A stretch of 64,000 nucleotides of DNA from JASHPR01 sp963833885 (lineage in GTDB: Bacteria; Actinomycetota; Actinomycetes; Streptosporangiales; Streptosporangiaceae): assembly GCA_963833885.1 (NCBI GenBank), contig CAWHZU010000023.1, positions 248,001 to 312,000 on the forward strand, given 5' to 3'. The position numbers and the translations under genes were made by a program. The notes beneath the pieces were generated by a model that saw only the letters and a list, made by a program, of their open reading frames with translations, did not search any database and had not been told where the DNA came from. Below, in pieces: positions 8,075-18,394 of the stretch (within the stretch, counting starts at the first letter, position 1; the number at the start of each line of letters is the position of its first letter).

Positions 8075-9283
8075 TCAGGGGCGGATCGCGACCTGGTTCA
8101 CGGCCGGCAGCCTGACCCCCAGGCCCTCGACCCGGCCGGTGCGCATGTCGACCACGACAAGCTTGCCGCCGGTCGCGGCCACGAACAGCCAGCGGCCGTC
8201 TGGCGACCAGGCCATCGAGTTCTCGTTGGCGTTGCCCCCCACCTCTAGGTCGCCGCCAGACATGCCGACCGGCACGTTCAGGTCCCTGGTAGCCCCGGTT
8301 CGCAGGTCGACCAGGTGCACAGTCAGCCGCTCGTTCCGGCCACTCTCGGCGACCGCCGCAGTGCTGCCGTCGGGTGAAATCACCCCGGTGGGTGGCCATC
8401 CGAAGTAGTAGTACGGCCCGGTTGGGGCCGCGCCGGGAACGGCCCGCCGCGATCCGCTGCTGGCGTTCACGACCTCGTCGCGGCAGTGGAGGTACAGCGG
8501 GTCGCAGGCGTCGACCAGCCACTCGGTCGGCCCGATCGCGATCACCGTGCCCGGTACGGGCCGGTCCCACCCCGGCCCTGTGTCATAGACGAAGAAGTCG
8601 TTGTTGTCGGTCACCAGCACGTCCCCGCGGCCATCGGAAACAGCCGTCGCAGGCACCTGCGGCCCGCCAGACTGGAACCGGATGCTAGGTCCGGACCGGT
8701 GCCCGGTGAGCGTAATAAGCGACAGCTCCGGAGACGTGGGCGAGCCCGAGGCAACCCAGGCCGCCTGTGAGCCGACCGGACCGGGAACCAGCGGCCCGCC
8801 GTCCGAGAGCACCCCCGTCAGCTGCCGTGCCTGACCGCCGTCCGGCACAACGTACCCGGGCACGAGGTCGGATGGCCGGATGACCGCTTCGTGGGCGCCG
8901 ATGACGAACGCGACGTCGGGACTCGCGGTTTCCAGCGGGGGAACGTAGGTCTGGGTGATCCGGCCCTGGGCGAGCTGGATCCGCAGCAGTTCGTTTGGCC
9001 CGCGGGCGAACAGCTCCCAGCCGGCGGTGACGCCGAGCAGCCGGTGACCAGCGAGGGTGACGCGCATCGGAGGCGGCGGGGCCGGGGCCTTCGCGGCGGG
9101 CCGGGCCTGGTGGCTGACGCCGCGGACGGCCACCGTGACTACTGCAGCCACGACCAGGCACGCCAGCAGCGCGCGAGGCACCCAGCGGGGCAGCGGGCGG
9201 CGGCCGGCCGAACGGCCGCTGCCGAACTCCACGATCTCGTCGCGGCCGTCCTTGTCGGGACCATTACCGGGAGCGGGTGCCAC
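8075..9283 (-). CDS. Membrane-anchored beta-propeller (WD40/TolB-like) protein
   Basis: This 402-residue protein has a basic cytoplasmic N-terminus, one transmembrane helix (VPRALLACLVVAAVVTVAV, ~36-54) and an extracytoplasmic domain rich in beta repeats. Propeller-like blades are visible near the end: GVISPDGSTAAVAES, SMAWSPDGRWLFVAATGG and KLVVVDMRTGRVEGL. Two Cys in the DACDPLYLHCRD loop may form a disulfide. No catalytic motif is seen; such proteins often act as sensors or scaffolds. It is a single gene, convergent with the DUF998 gene. Function is unknown. Confidence 0.75.
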   Translation of the reverse strand: MAPAPGNGPDKDGRDEIVEFGSGRSAGRRPLPRWVPRALLACLVVAAVVTVAVRGVSHQARPAAKAPAPPPPMRVTLAGHRLLGVTAGWELFARGPNELLRIQLAQGRITQTYVPPLETASPDVAFVIGAHEAVIRPSDLVPGYVVPDGGQARQLTGVLSDGGPLVPGPVGSQAAWVASGSPTSPELSLITLTGHRSGPSIRFQSGGPQVPATAVSDGRGDVLVTDNNDFFVYDTGPGWDRPVPGTVIAIGPTEWLVDACDPLYLHCRDEVVNASSGSRRAVPGAAPTGPYYYFGWPPTGVISPDGSTAAVAESGRNERLTVHLVDLRTGATRDLNVPVGMSGGDLEVGGNANENSMAWSPDGRWLFVAATGGKLVVVDMRTGRVEGLGVRLPAVNQVAIRP

Positions 9284-9359
9284 AACTCATCATTGACCAG
9301 GCCGCGCGTTCGGCGCCAGACCTCAGGCATTCGGCGCAACCAGGCAGCGGTCTACAGTC

Positions 9360-9823
9360 GGTGCGGCATCCGCTACATCCACGCCGACGTGACCACGTTG
9401 GCGGCCCTCGGTAGCGCCGGGTTCGACTCGGCGACCTGCAACTTCGGCCTGTCCGACATCGACGCCCTCGACGCCGCCATTGCTGCGGTCAGCCGGGCGC
9501 TGCGCCCCCGCGGCTCCTTCACCTTCTCGATCCTGCACCCGTGCTTCGCCGGTGGGAAAGACATCTCAGGTTCCTGGCCAGACTCAGGGAGCTACTACGG
9601 CGAAGGGCACTGGACGGCTCAGGACGCGCGGTCCGCGCTGCGCCGCCTGGTGGGCGCCAATCACCGGATGCTGTCGACGTATTTCGGCGCGCTCCGGCGG
9701 CACGGCCTCTGGCTCGACCAGATCGCTGAGCCGCTCCCGAAGACAGACTGGGACCCCGCCCATGACGCGGACTGCAAGCCCGTCTTCCTGGTAGCCCGGT
9801 CCGTCAAGCTCCCCTCGTCCTGA
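9360..9823 (+). pseudogene. 5'-truncated class I SAM methyltransferase
   Basis: The C-terminal two thirds of a Methyltransf_11-type protein is readable: IRYIHADVTTLAALGSAGFD (motif II region), SATCNFGLSDIDALDAAIA, the ALRPRGSFTFSILHPCF motif III strand, and a C-terminal LVARS. The SAM-binding GxGxG loop and first helix are absent. Upstream in-frame sequence reaches into the divergent beta-propeller gene without any plausible start or ribosome site. This looks like a gene remnant whose 5' part was lost when the region was rearranged. Confidence 0.65.
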
Positions 9824-9864
9824 CCGGGCCCAGCCGCGACCACGACCGCCGTGACTGGCTGACC

Positions 9865-11418
<1,554 letters not shown>

Positions 11419-11559
11419 GCTCTCCCCCTCTTGCGGCAGGCCGTGGGAACTGGGCCGATCGCGGCTGCCAAATCGTTTTACGGCCATGTACTCGCCTGGC
11501 CGCTGGCATGTCAATAGCTCGCTGCACAGTGTGTGGCCCGAGCAGCGCATCGCCCTGCT

Positions 11560-12942
11560 TCAGGCCAGCTGGCGGGCGAGCTCCCGCAGCGGGACCTCAT
11601 AAGCCTGTGCGTTGGTCGGAAAGGGGTGCACGACGTCAGCCAGGACCCGGACCGGCACCTGGCCGCGGATGGCCACGCTGGCTTCGGAGATCCAGTCGTC
11701 AGCGCAGGCACCGATGGCACCCGCTCCCACCAGGACACCTCGCTCGCGGTCTGCGACCAGGACCAGCCGCCCACCAGCCGATCCGTCGGTGGATGACCTG
11801 GCAAGCTCCTGCAGATCAGTGGTCGCCACCACGACATCCAGCCCTTTCGCGCGGGCCTGGCGTTCGGTCAGGCCGACGCCAGCCAGCGGCGGGCCGGTGT
11901 AGATCACCCTGGGCATCGCGGTGTAGTCCGCGGTCGCGCAGCCGCCGAGGAGGTTGTCGGCCACCACGCGCCCCTGATAGTCCGCCCCGTGGGTGTACGG
12001 CGCGATCCCGGTCAGATCGCCGGCCGCCCAGACATGCTCCTGACCCTGAACGCGGCAGTGGTCATCGACGCTGACCACACCGTTCTCCTGCACCGCGATG
12101 CCGAGGGTCTCCAGACCCAGGTCACTGGTTGCAGGCTCGCGGCCGGCCGCCAGGATCACCCGATCCGCCGCAACGGCCGACCCGTCCTGCAGGAACACCT
12201 TCGCGGTACCTGCAGACGTTGGCGCAACGCGCGCTGCGCCCATGCCGATTCGCAAGCTGACACCGGCTGCCTGAAGTCTCCTGGCGAGCTCCCCGGCAAG
12301 GACAGGCTCCTCGCCGCCGGCGAGTTGCCCGGCCGGCTCGATCAACGTGACCTGCACCGCGAAGCCGGCGTAAATCTGGGCCAGCTCGCACCCGACCGCG
12401 CCGCCCCCCAGGATGACCACCGAGGCCGGGTAGTCAGCCGCGGAAAGCGCCTGGTCGCTGGTCCATACCGGAACGTCGGCGAGGCCGTCTATGGGCGGGA
12501 CAGCCGGCCGGGAGCCGGTGGCCAAAACCAGATCGCGGTAGGCCAGCTCACGGCCGCCGGCATCAACGCGGCCGGGCCCGGCTATGTGGCCCCGCCCGCG
12601 GATCAGCGTGGCGCCGCGGTCTTGGATTCGCGTTGCCGCGTCGCTGTCATCCCGTCGGTGCGACAGGTCATCGCGTCTGCGCACCGCGGCCGCGAAGGCG
12701 TTTGCGTCTGCGCCGACCTGCACCGGACCAGACGCGCCGCCCAGATCGGCGGCACGCCGCGCCAGAGCCCGCGCCTCAGCGCTGCGCAGCATCGCCTTGC
12801 TCGGGATGCACGACACGTAGGGGCACTCACCGCCTACCCGCAGCTTCTCCACCAGCGCCACCGATCTGCCAGCATCGGCGACAGCGCCAGCCACCCACTC
12901 ACCCGCTGAGCCCGCCCCGAGCACCACTACGTCAAAGGTCAC
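11560..12942 (-). CDS. Pyridine nucleotide-disulfide oxidoreductase (class I-like)
   Basis: This 460-residue flavoprotein resembles dihydrolipoamide dehydrogenase and mercuric reductase. FAD motif: VVVLGAGSAGEWVAGAVADAG (positions 5-25). The redox disulfide is GGECPYVSCIPSK (CxxxxC, conventional spacing with unusual flanking residues). NAD(P)-binding: VVILGGGAVGCELAQIYAG. Second FAD site: HVWAAGDLTGIAPYTHGA. The C-terminal dimer domain keeps a His in VHPFPTNAQA, but the Glu of the usual HPTxSE catalytic dyad is not present, so it may not be a true lipoamide dehydrogenase. The physiological substrate is unknown. No E2/E3 partner genes are nearby. Confidence 0.88.
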   Translation of the reverse strand: MTFDVVVLGAGSAGEWVAGAVADAGRSVALVEKLRVGGECPYVSCIPSKAMLRSAEARALARRAADLGGASGPVQVGADANAFAAAVRRRDDLSHRRDDSDAATRIQDRGATLIRGRGHIAGPGRVDAGGRELAYRDLVLATGSRPAVPPIDGLADVPVWTSDQALSAADYPASVVILGGGAVGCELAQIYAGFAVQVTLIEPAGQLAGGEEPVLAGELARRLQAAGVSLRIGMGAARVAPTSAGTAKVFLQDGSAVAADRVILAAGREPATSDLGLETLGIAVQENGVVSVDDHCRVQGQEHVWAAGDLTGIAPYTHGADYQGRVVADNLLGGCATADYTAMPRVIYTGPPLAGVGLTERQARAKGLDVVVATTDLQELARSSTDGSAGGRLVLVADRERGVLVGAGAIGACADDWISEASVAIRGQVPVRVLADVVHPFPTNAQAYEVPLRELARQLA

Positions 12943-13005
12943 CTGGTGAAACTAGCCCACGTGCCGCCGCCGAAACCGCCGGCAACAGCCGCTCCGGCGG
13001 CCTGC

Positions 13006-13731
13006 CTACCGGTCGAGCAGGTGCTGCAGGGCCCGGGCGTTGCGGACCGCATTAGCGTCGCCGTCGTTATTGAAATAGACGAACACGTCTTTGCCAGCCT
13101 GGTTCCATTCCCGGGCTCGCTCGGCCCACCACATCAGGTCGGCATCGGAGTAGGACCCCGCATACAGATGGTGGTGATCGGGACCGTGCATCCGCACGTA
13201 GACGAAGTCTGTGGTGGCCCGCAGCAGGCAGGGCAGGTCCGCGCCGCTCATCACGCAGTACGCGGCGCGGTGTGCTTCCAGCAGGTTCAGAGTTTCCGGG
13301 CAATGCCAGCTGCCGTGGCGGAACTCCACTGCGACCCGCATCCACTCCGGCACCAGCCGCAGGAAATAGGCCAGCCGGGCGTCATCGCGCGGTTGCGACG
13401 GCGCGAGCTGAACCAGCAGCACTGCCCGCTTCTCACCCAACTCATGCCAGCCCGCCGCGATGCGCTCCAGCCAGGTCTCGGGCGCGTACAGGCGGCGCCC
13501 ATGGGTCAGCCCTCGGGGCGCCTTGACCGACAGCCGGAAGCCATCGGGCAATCTGCGATGCCAGCTGGCAAACGCCGCCGACCGCGGCCAGCGGTAGAAG
13601 CTGCTATTCAGCTCGGCCGTGCAGAAGACATCCGCGTAACGGGCCAGCCGGTCCCTTGCCGCAAGCCCCGCACCATACAGCTCCGGATGCCAGTGGTCGT
13701 AACTCCACCCGGACGTGCCGACCCTGATCAC
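13006..13731 (-). CDS. DUF72 family protein
   Basis: The 241-residue TIM-barrel-like protein matches the DUF72 (YecE) family. It has N-terminal IRVGTSGWSYDHWHPELYG, TAELNSSFYRWP, FRLSVKAPRGLTHGRRL, the VAVEFRHGSWH strand, YVRMHGPDHHHLYAGSYS and VFVYFNNDGDANAVRNA near the C-terminus. The function of the family is not established. Its stop overlaps nothing, but its ATG at 13731 overlaps the stop of the upstream small gene (ATGA), so the two form an operon. Confidence 0.93.
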   Translation of the reverse strand: MIRVGTSGWSYDHWHPELYGAGLAARDRLARYADVFCTAELNSSFYRWPRSAAFASWHRRLPDGFRLSVKAPRGLTHGRRLYAPETWLERIAAGWHELGEKRAVLLVQLAPSQPRDDARLAYFLRLVPEWMRVAVEFRHGSWHCPETLNLLEAHRAAYCVMSGADLPCLLRATTDFVYVRMHGPDHHHLYAGSYSDADLMWWAERAREWNQAGKDVFVYFNNDGDANAVRNARALQHLLDR

Positions 13732-14108
13732 GGCCCGGACGGATGGCCACCAGACTCCTGGTCGCCGTGTCCCGGCTCGTCTTCTGCCGGTATGACTGCG
13801 TCGACCAATGCGGTAGACCCGGCCGGGCGGGTGGCCGACTCCTCGGTCCGCTGTCGCAGGCGCTCGAGGGACTCACCATCGCCGATCGGGACGGCGGCCT
13901 CCAGCCGGGCGCTGGCCTGCACCTCCGGCAGGTCCATCACGGCATCAACCAGGTCCGTCCGCTTGCCGGGGGGCACATGCCCAGACTCGGCATGCAACGA
14001 CGCGCGAGCGGTTCCGCCAGCCTCGCCGGATGCGGCCACCTCCGCCGCCGCCACTATCTGATCGTCGTCCCTGACTTCGACGCGCCGAGGATTCTCCGGA
14101 TTGGTCAT
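13728..14108 (-). CDS. Hypothetical acidic protein co-translated with DUF72
   Basis: 126 residues, rich in Glu, Asp, Ala and Ser, with no hydrophobic segment. It starts MTNPENPRRVEVRDDDQIVA and ends with a Gly/Pro/Asp tail, so it is probably soluble and partly disordered. The stop overlaps the DUF72 start by four bases, giving tight coupling. The reading frame keeps the actinomycete third-position G/C bias. No family was recognised. It could be a small accessory or regulatory protein of the DUF72 partner. Confidence 0.6.
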   Translation of the reverse strand: MTNPENPRRVEVRDDDQIVAAAEVAASGEAGGTARASLHAESGHVPPGKRTDLVDAVMDLPEVQASARLEAAVPIGDGESLERLRQRTEESATRPAGSTALVDAVIPAEDEPGHGDQESGGHPSGP

Positions 14109-14172
14109 GGCTGTTTCCTTACGCAGAAGGCCCAGCTATTTCCCGTGCCCACGACCGTTCCGGCCAAACGAG

Positions 14173-15174
14173 TTACTGGGGCTTGCGATGCCGGGCGGCG
14201 TCCGACGCGGCCTGAGAGGCAGCGTCCTCGCCGAAGCCGACCCCAATGGCCTGGTCGCTGCGGGCCTGCTGGGCATAAACCACGGCAGCCAGCACCTGGC
14301 GGTCAGCTTCGGTCGGCTCACCACCCATGGGCAGCGCCCGCGGGTAAAGCCGACGGGACAGCACGGGCCCAAGTTCCGCCGCGTACATGGTCAGCTTGGC
14401 CAGCAGCAGGAGGAAGGCCACGATGCCGATGACCGAGCCGAAGGCCCCATAGGTCGCTGAGGCGTTCTTGAGCTGATGGGTCATCAGCCCGGTGCCGACG
14501 GTGATCAGCGCGGTGAACCCGACAGCGCCGAGGATCGCGCCGGGCAGCAGACCGCGCGGACCGATTACCTTGGGCGTCAGCACGGTAAAGCTGGCGAAGT
14601 ACAGCAGGACGTTGATCACCAGCAGTCCCGCCAGTACCGGCACCCGGATGAGGTAGCTGGACGTGCCACCGGTTGCATAGGTCGTTACCAGGGCGTTGAT
14701 GAAGAACGCGCCGCCGATGATCACCAGGCCGGACAGGCTGCGACCCAGCCGGGGCAGGAATCCGGTGCGCTGAGCCTGGGGAACGTTCCACACCGTGGCC
14801 ATGGCCTGCTGGGCGGTCTGGGTAACCCCCTGCGCGCCATAGACCAGGCCGATCAGACCGATGATCAGCCCAATCGTGCTGCCGTGCAGCGCGCTGCGGC
14901 TTGCCGGGTTGAAGCTCGAGCCGATCACCGGGAACTCGTGCAGTGTGCGCAGAATGCCGGTGCCGAGCGACTGCTGGCCGATGAAACCCAGCACCGTCAC
15001 CACAACCAGCAGCAGCGGGAAAATGGCGGTGAACCCGTACCAGGCCAGGCTGACTACCAGCAGGTTGGCGTTGTCATTGCCGAATTTCTTCAGTACCGCG
15101 TAAGGAACGCCCGGCCACCGGTGCCGACGCTGCCATCGGTCCAGCGCCCCCATAATTTTCCGCAGCAGCCCCAT
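14173..15174 (-). CDS. YihY/BrkB-family inner membrane protein
   Basis: 333 residues. After a basic N-terminus (WQRRHRWPGVPYAVLKKFG) the family motif NDNANLLVVSLAWYGFTAIFPLLLV opens the first membrane segment. Further helices are at IIGLIGLVYGAQGV, LSGLVIIGGAFFINALV, VLAGLLVINVLLYFASFTV, LLPGAILGAVGFTALITV and GAFGSVIGIVAFLLLLAKLTMYAAELG, giving six in total. The C-terminal tail is cytoplasmic and charged. The old name RNase BN is incorrect for this family; its function remains unclear. A second, diverged paralogue lies at 34.6-35.5 kb. Confidence 0.92.
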   Translation of the reverse strand: MGLLRKIMGALDRWQRRHRWPGVPYAVLKKFGNDNANLLVVSLAWYGFTAIFPLLLVVVTVLGFIGQQSLGTGILRTLHEFPVIGSSFNPASRSALHGSTIGLIIGLIGLVYGAQGVTQTAQQAMATVWNVPQAQRTGFLPRLGRSLSGLVIIGGAFFINALVTTYATGGTSSYLIRVPVLAGLLVINVLLYFASFTVLTPKVIGPRGLLPGAILGAVGFTALITVGTGLMTHQLKNASATYGAFGSVIGIVAFLLLLAKLTMYAAELGPVLSRRLYPRALPMGGEPTEADRQVLAAVVYAQQARSDQAIGVGFGEDAASQAASDAARHRKPQ

Positions 15175-15251
15175 GACCGGCCATTTTAAGGCCGCTCTGG
15201 CTGCCTTCCCGGACAGGGCGGCGCGCTAGCTGCTGACCGCCCGCGGCGCCG

Positions 15252-17258
15252 TTACGGAATGCCGGCTTCCGAGGTCTGGGGCATGGCGTCGGCAGCCTCA
15301 CCCTGGTGATGGCAGTGCTCCGGCGGCGGTACGTCCAGCGCGGGGTTGCCGTCGAAGAAGCCGTGCGCCCGGAGCTGGAACCCGGCCCGGGTGACCGGCA
15401 TCACCGGCCAGTCCTCCGGCCGCACCGTGTGGTGCGCGGTGAACGTGTGCCAGAGCACCACATCGGTGTTTTCCAGCGGCCGGTCCGCCTCGGTCCACGT
15501 CGGCAGGCCATCCCCGCCCGGGTGCTGGTTGGGGTACTCACCGGCCGGGAAGCGCTGGTCAGGGTCGTAGGCGGTGACCCACAGGTGCTTGTTGGCGAAC
15601 CCGGCCCGCCGCGCGATAGAGGTGTCGGGCTGCCAGAACGGCAGCACGGTGTCCTGCGGAACCAGCTTGTACGCGACCGCCTCGCCGGTGGCGTTCAGCT
15701 TGCCGGGGTTGGTGATCTTCCAGTACCGGGCGGCGCGCCCGTCGGCCACCCGCTGAGCCTCGGACTCACGCCGCAACGGGGCCTGCTGCACCACCCAGGC
15801 GTTGCCGTACGGGTTCTCCGGGCCAGGGGGCACCGCCACCGAGTCGCACTCAACGACGGTGTTCTGCGGGCCGTCGACCATCATGTCCAGCCGCACGCAG
15901 AAGATGTGCTGGTGGTTGGGCCCGTAGACCTGCGGCGCGACCAGGGTGCCGTGAGTCGGCTTCTCCCCCGGCGGCAGCGCCGCGTTGGAGATCACGCCAG
16001 TCAGCTTGATCTCATACTCGATGGTGCCGTCCTGGTAGAGGTACCAGAAGTAGCCGTACTCGTAGTTCCCGACCGTTGCGATCATCGAGATCACCAGCCG
16101 CCGCGACCGCCGGACCTCGGCCTTGCCGGTCCGCCAGTCGGTGTGCTTCCACAGCATGCCGTGGTCTTCTTCGTGCAGGCAGATCGCGTTCTTGATCACC
16201 TGCGCGTGACCGTCGTTGTCGTTCAGCCAGGCGTCGAAGTAGCGGATCTCGCCCAGGCAGTCGCAGCCCAGCTCCAGGCTGTTGGCGAGCACCCCGATGC
16301 CGTACTCGCCCATGTCGAAGACGTTCTTGCGGTACTGCGCGGGGCTCGGGTCGCCATACGGGATGACCATCTCCGTCAGCGAGGCGCGGTAGATGACCGG
16401 CCGGACCGTCCCATGGTCCTCGTAGCGCACCAGGTACAGGACCAGACCCTCGCGGGGGGTGAAGCCAACCTGGAACCGCCACTTCTGCCAGCTCACCTCG
16501 TGACCGTCGACGGTGAAGCTGGTTCCTTCAGGCTGAGTGATCTCGACCGGCTTCAGGTCCTGCCGGTCGCCGTCCGGGAAATGCGGCACGTTTCCGGGGT
16601 CGCGGATCGCCTCGGAGGTGTAGTTACCGCTGCTCGGCGGCAGCGGGATCGCGCCGTGGTCCTCGATGTCCACGACTTCCATGCGGTCCAGGTCGAATCG
16701 AACGATCAGGCCCTCCACCGGGCGGGCGTAACCGTGGTCCTCGGGGTCGCCCTGGCGCACCCAGGTCAGTGGGCGAAGGAACCGGCCCTCGCTGGCCGCG
16801 TCCTCGGAGCCGCCGTAGCCCACCGACCACGGGTCGATCATTGCCATGTCGAAGTCGGTGATGCCGCGCTTGCGCATTGCCTCCTGCCACCGCGGGTCCT
16901 TCCGGACCGCCTCCTCGGTGGCCAGGAACTCCTCGAGCATGACCGCCGGCTGAATCCCGTCCAGCTCGCGCCACAGGCGCACCTCGCCGGCGGTGATCGA
17001 GACCACCGCTTCGTAGGTCTTGTGTTCGGCCCGCTCCCGGATCACGACGTCCGCCTGGCGGTCGATCGGCTCGCGCGGTCGGTAACCGAGCACCGCGTTC
17101 TTCGGAGGTTCCCGCAGCGTGACGTAGACGAAGCGCGCGCTCTCGCCCAGGCCCCGCTCCTGCTTGAGGATCCGGGTCGCGGTCTCGATCTCGTCCGCGG
17201 TCAGCGGGTCCAGCAGGTGCCGCACCGCCGTGGCCCGCTCAGCCGTCGTCGTCATCAT
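15252..17258 (-). CDS. Copper-containing primary-amine oxidase (TPQ cofactor)
   Basis: This 668-residue enzyme oxidatively deaminates primary amines with O2 to aldehyde, NH3 and H2O2. The topaquinone tyrosine lies in the consensus VGNYEYGYFWYLY (NY[ED]Y). Copper ligand histidines are in PNHQHIFCVRLDM and in the C-terminal VTRAGFQLRAHGFFDGNPAL region. A candidate catalytic-base Asp is in IRYFDAWLNDNDG. N-terminal domains begin HLLDPLTADEIETATRILK. There is no signal peptide, so it is cytoplasmic, as in Arthrobacter-type enzymes. It is divergent from a GntR/UTRA regulator with a palindrome between, suggesting substrate-responsive control. The amine substrate is not predictable. Confidence 0.95.
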   Translation of the reverse strand: MMTTTAERATAVRHLLDPLTADEIETATRILKQERGLGESARFVYVTLREPPKNAVLGYRPREPIDRQADVVIRERAEHKTYEAVVSITAGEVRLWRELDGIQPAVMLEEFLATEEAVRKDPRWQEAMRKRGITDFDMAMIDPWSVGYGGSEDAASEGRFLRPLTWVRQGDPEDHGYARPVEGLIVRFDLDRMEVVDIEDHGAIPLPPSSGNYTSEAIRDPGNVPHFPDGDRQDLKPVEITQPEGTSFTVDGHEVSWQKWRFQVGFTPREGLVLYLVRYEDHGTVRPVIYRASLTEMVIPYGDPSPAQYRKNVFDMGEYGIGVLANSLELGCDCLGEIRYFDAWLNDNDGHAQVIKNAICLHEEDHGMLWKHTDWRTGKAEVRRSRRLVISMIATVGNYEYGYFWYLYQDGTIEYEIKLTGVISNAALPPGEKPTHGTLVAPQVYGPNHQHIFCVRLDMMVDGPQNTVVECDSVAVPPGPENPYGNAWVVQQAPLRRESEAQRVADGRAARYWKITNPGKLNATGEAVAYKLVPQDTVLPFWQPDTSIARRAGFANKHLWVTAYDPDQRFPAGEYPNQHPGGDGLPTWTEADRPLENTDVVLWHTFTAHHTVRPEDWPVMPVTRAGFQLRAHGFFDGNPALDVPPPEHCHHQGEAADAMPQTSEAGIP

Positions 17259-17395
17259 CCGCCCCTTCCCCGGCTCCCGGAGCCACAGAAACTCGCTTAT
17301 GGCAACAGAGAGTCATGCCATAGCTACAGCGAGGTTTAGGCGGGGAGCGGCCGCTTTCCTCCTGGTCTTACCTCAAGACAAATTGGTACGTCAAG

Positions 17396-17411
17396 AGGAT
17401 GAATTCATCCT
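17396..17411. promoter_or_regulatory. Perfect palindrome between amine oxidase and GntR genes
   Basis: AGGATGAATTCATCCT is a perfect 16-bp palindrome 42 bases before the GntR start. Two direct TCAAGA copies (17373-17378, 17391-17396) and a possible minus-strand -35 (TTGACG) lie just to its left, toward the amine oxidase. It is a likely operator for the adjacent GntR protein, by position. Confidence 0.5.
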
Positions 17412-17452
17412 TGACCGGCGACGGCAGCGCAGTGAGTCCCTAGCATGAGGAT

Positions 17453-18337
17453 GTGACCGGAAACGTCGGCCCGACCGGCCCGGAGCGATCCGGCGACGCC
17501 ATTCCGCTGCGGCGGGTGCCCTTGTACGCGCAGGCCGAGAAGGTGCTCGAGGACCTGCTGGTGCACCGGCGGTACCGGGTCGGTGACCGCATTCCCCCGG
17601 AAGCGGAGCTGGTCCGGAGCCTGGGTGTCTCCCGGGCGACCATCAGGACGGCGGTCGGACGGCTGGCCGACCGCGGGCTGCTGGTCCGGCGCCAGGGCAG
17701 CGGCACTTTCCTCGCCCGGCTCCCCGAGCGCAGCGATGAGCCGGGCCCGGTCGGGATCAAGCTGGGCAGCAGCGTCGCCGAGCTTGGCAGGCTGGAGACC
17801 TACACGAGCATGGCCGAGCGGCTCGGGATCAAAGCCGACAGCGAGCAGCTCAGCGTGGAAACGGCCCGGGCTACCCGCGACGAGGCCGACGCGCTCGAGC
17901 TGCCCGATAGCGGCGAGGTGACCCGCGTTTCCCGCGTCCTGCTTCTCGACGGTGAGGCCGCAGCGTGGATGACCGACGTGCTCCCCGCGGACCTGATCCC
18001 CGCCGCCAAGGTCAGGGAGTGCCTCTCGTCTCACCAGATGGTGCTCGACCTGCTCCTGGACGAGGGAATCCCGGTCGCCTTCTCCGAGGTGGAAGTCAGC
18101 GCCGCGCTGCTCCACCCCGGCGAGCGGGCCGGAACGTTCCTCGGCCTAACCCAGCCGACAGCCGCGCTCATGCTGACAGAGACCATGTACCGCGACGGCG
18201 CCGGCTCCGCGGAAGACCGTCCGGTGCAGTGGAGCCGGAACTACTTCCTCCCGGGCAGGCTCAGCCTCCGCCTAGTCCGCGACACGCCGGCCAAGCACGA
18301 CCCAGCCATCGTCCTCCAACTGTTCACGGACACCTGA
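17453..18337 (+). CDS. GntR-family regulator with UTRA ligand domain (HutC subfamily)
   Basis: 294 residues. The N-terminal winged helix has the GntR signature: PLYAQAEKVLEDLL, YRVGDRIPPEAELVRSLGVS, RATIRTAVGRLADRGLLVRR and QGSGTFLARLPE (residues ~20-95). The UTRA ligand-binding domain follows with VTRVSRVLLLDGEAAAWMTDVLPADL and the C-terminal WSRNYFLPGRLSLRLVR. The start is the GTG at 17453. It is divergently transcribed from the amine oxidase and probably represses it until an inducer binds. The ligand is unknown and could be an amine or its breakdown product. Confidence 0.92.
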   Translation: MTGNVGPTGPERSGDAIPLRRVPLYAQAEKVLEDLLVHRRYRVGDRIPPEAELVRSLGVSRATIRTAVGRLADRGLLVRRQGSGTFLARLPERSDEPGPVGIKLGSSVAELGRLETYTSMAERLGIKADSEQLSVETARATRDEADALELPDSGEVTRVSRVLLLDGEAAAWMTDVLPADLIPAAKVRECLSSHQMVLDLLLDEGIPVAFSEVEVSAALLHPGERAGTFLGLTQPTAALMLTETMYRDGAGSAEDRPVQWSRNYFLPGRLSLRLVRDTPAKHDPAIVLQLFTDT

Positions 18338-18394
18338 GCCGTCGGAGTCCCGTCAGCTGCGCTCAGTCGGAACACGGCGGCTGCGCCGCGCGGG

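Noticed and set aside
12946..17339. Very long plus-strand open frames (12946-14061, 15306-17339) opposite DUF72, YihY and the amine oxidase
   Set aside because: They are antisense shadows of high-GC genes, Arg/His/Val-rich with no motifs or ribosome sites.
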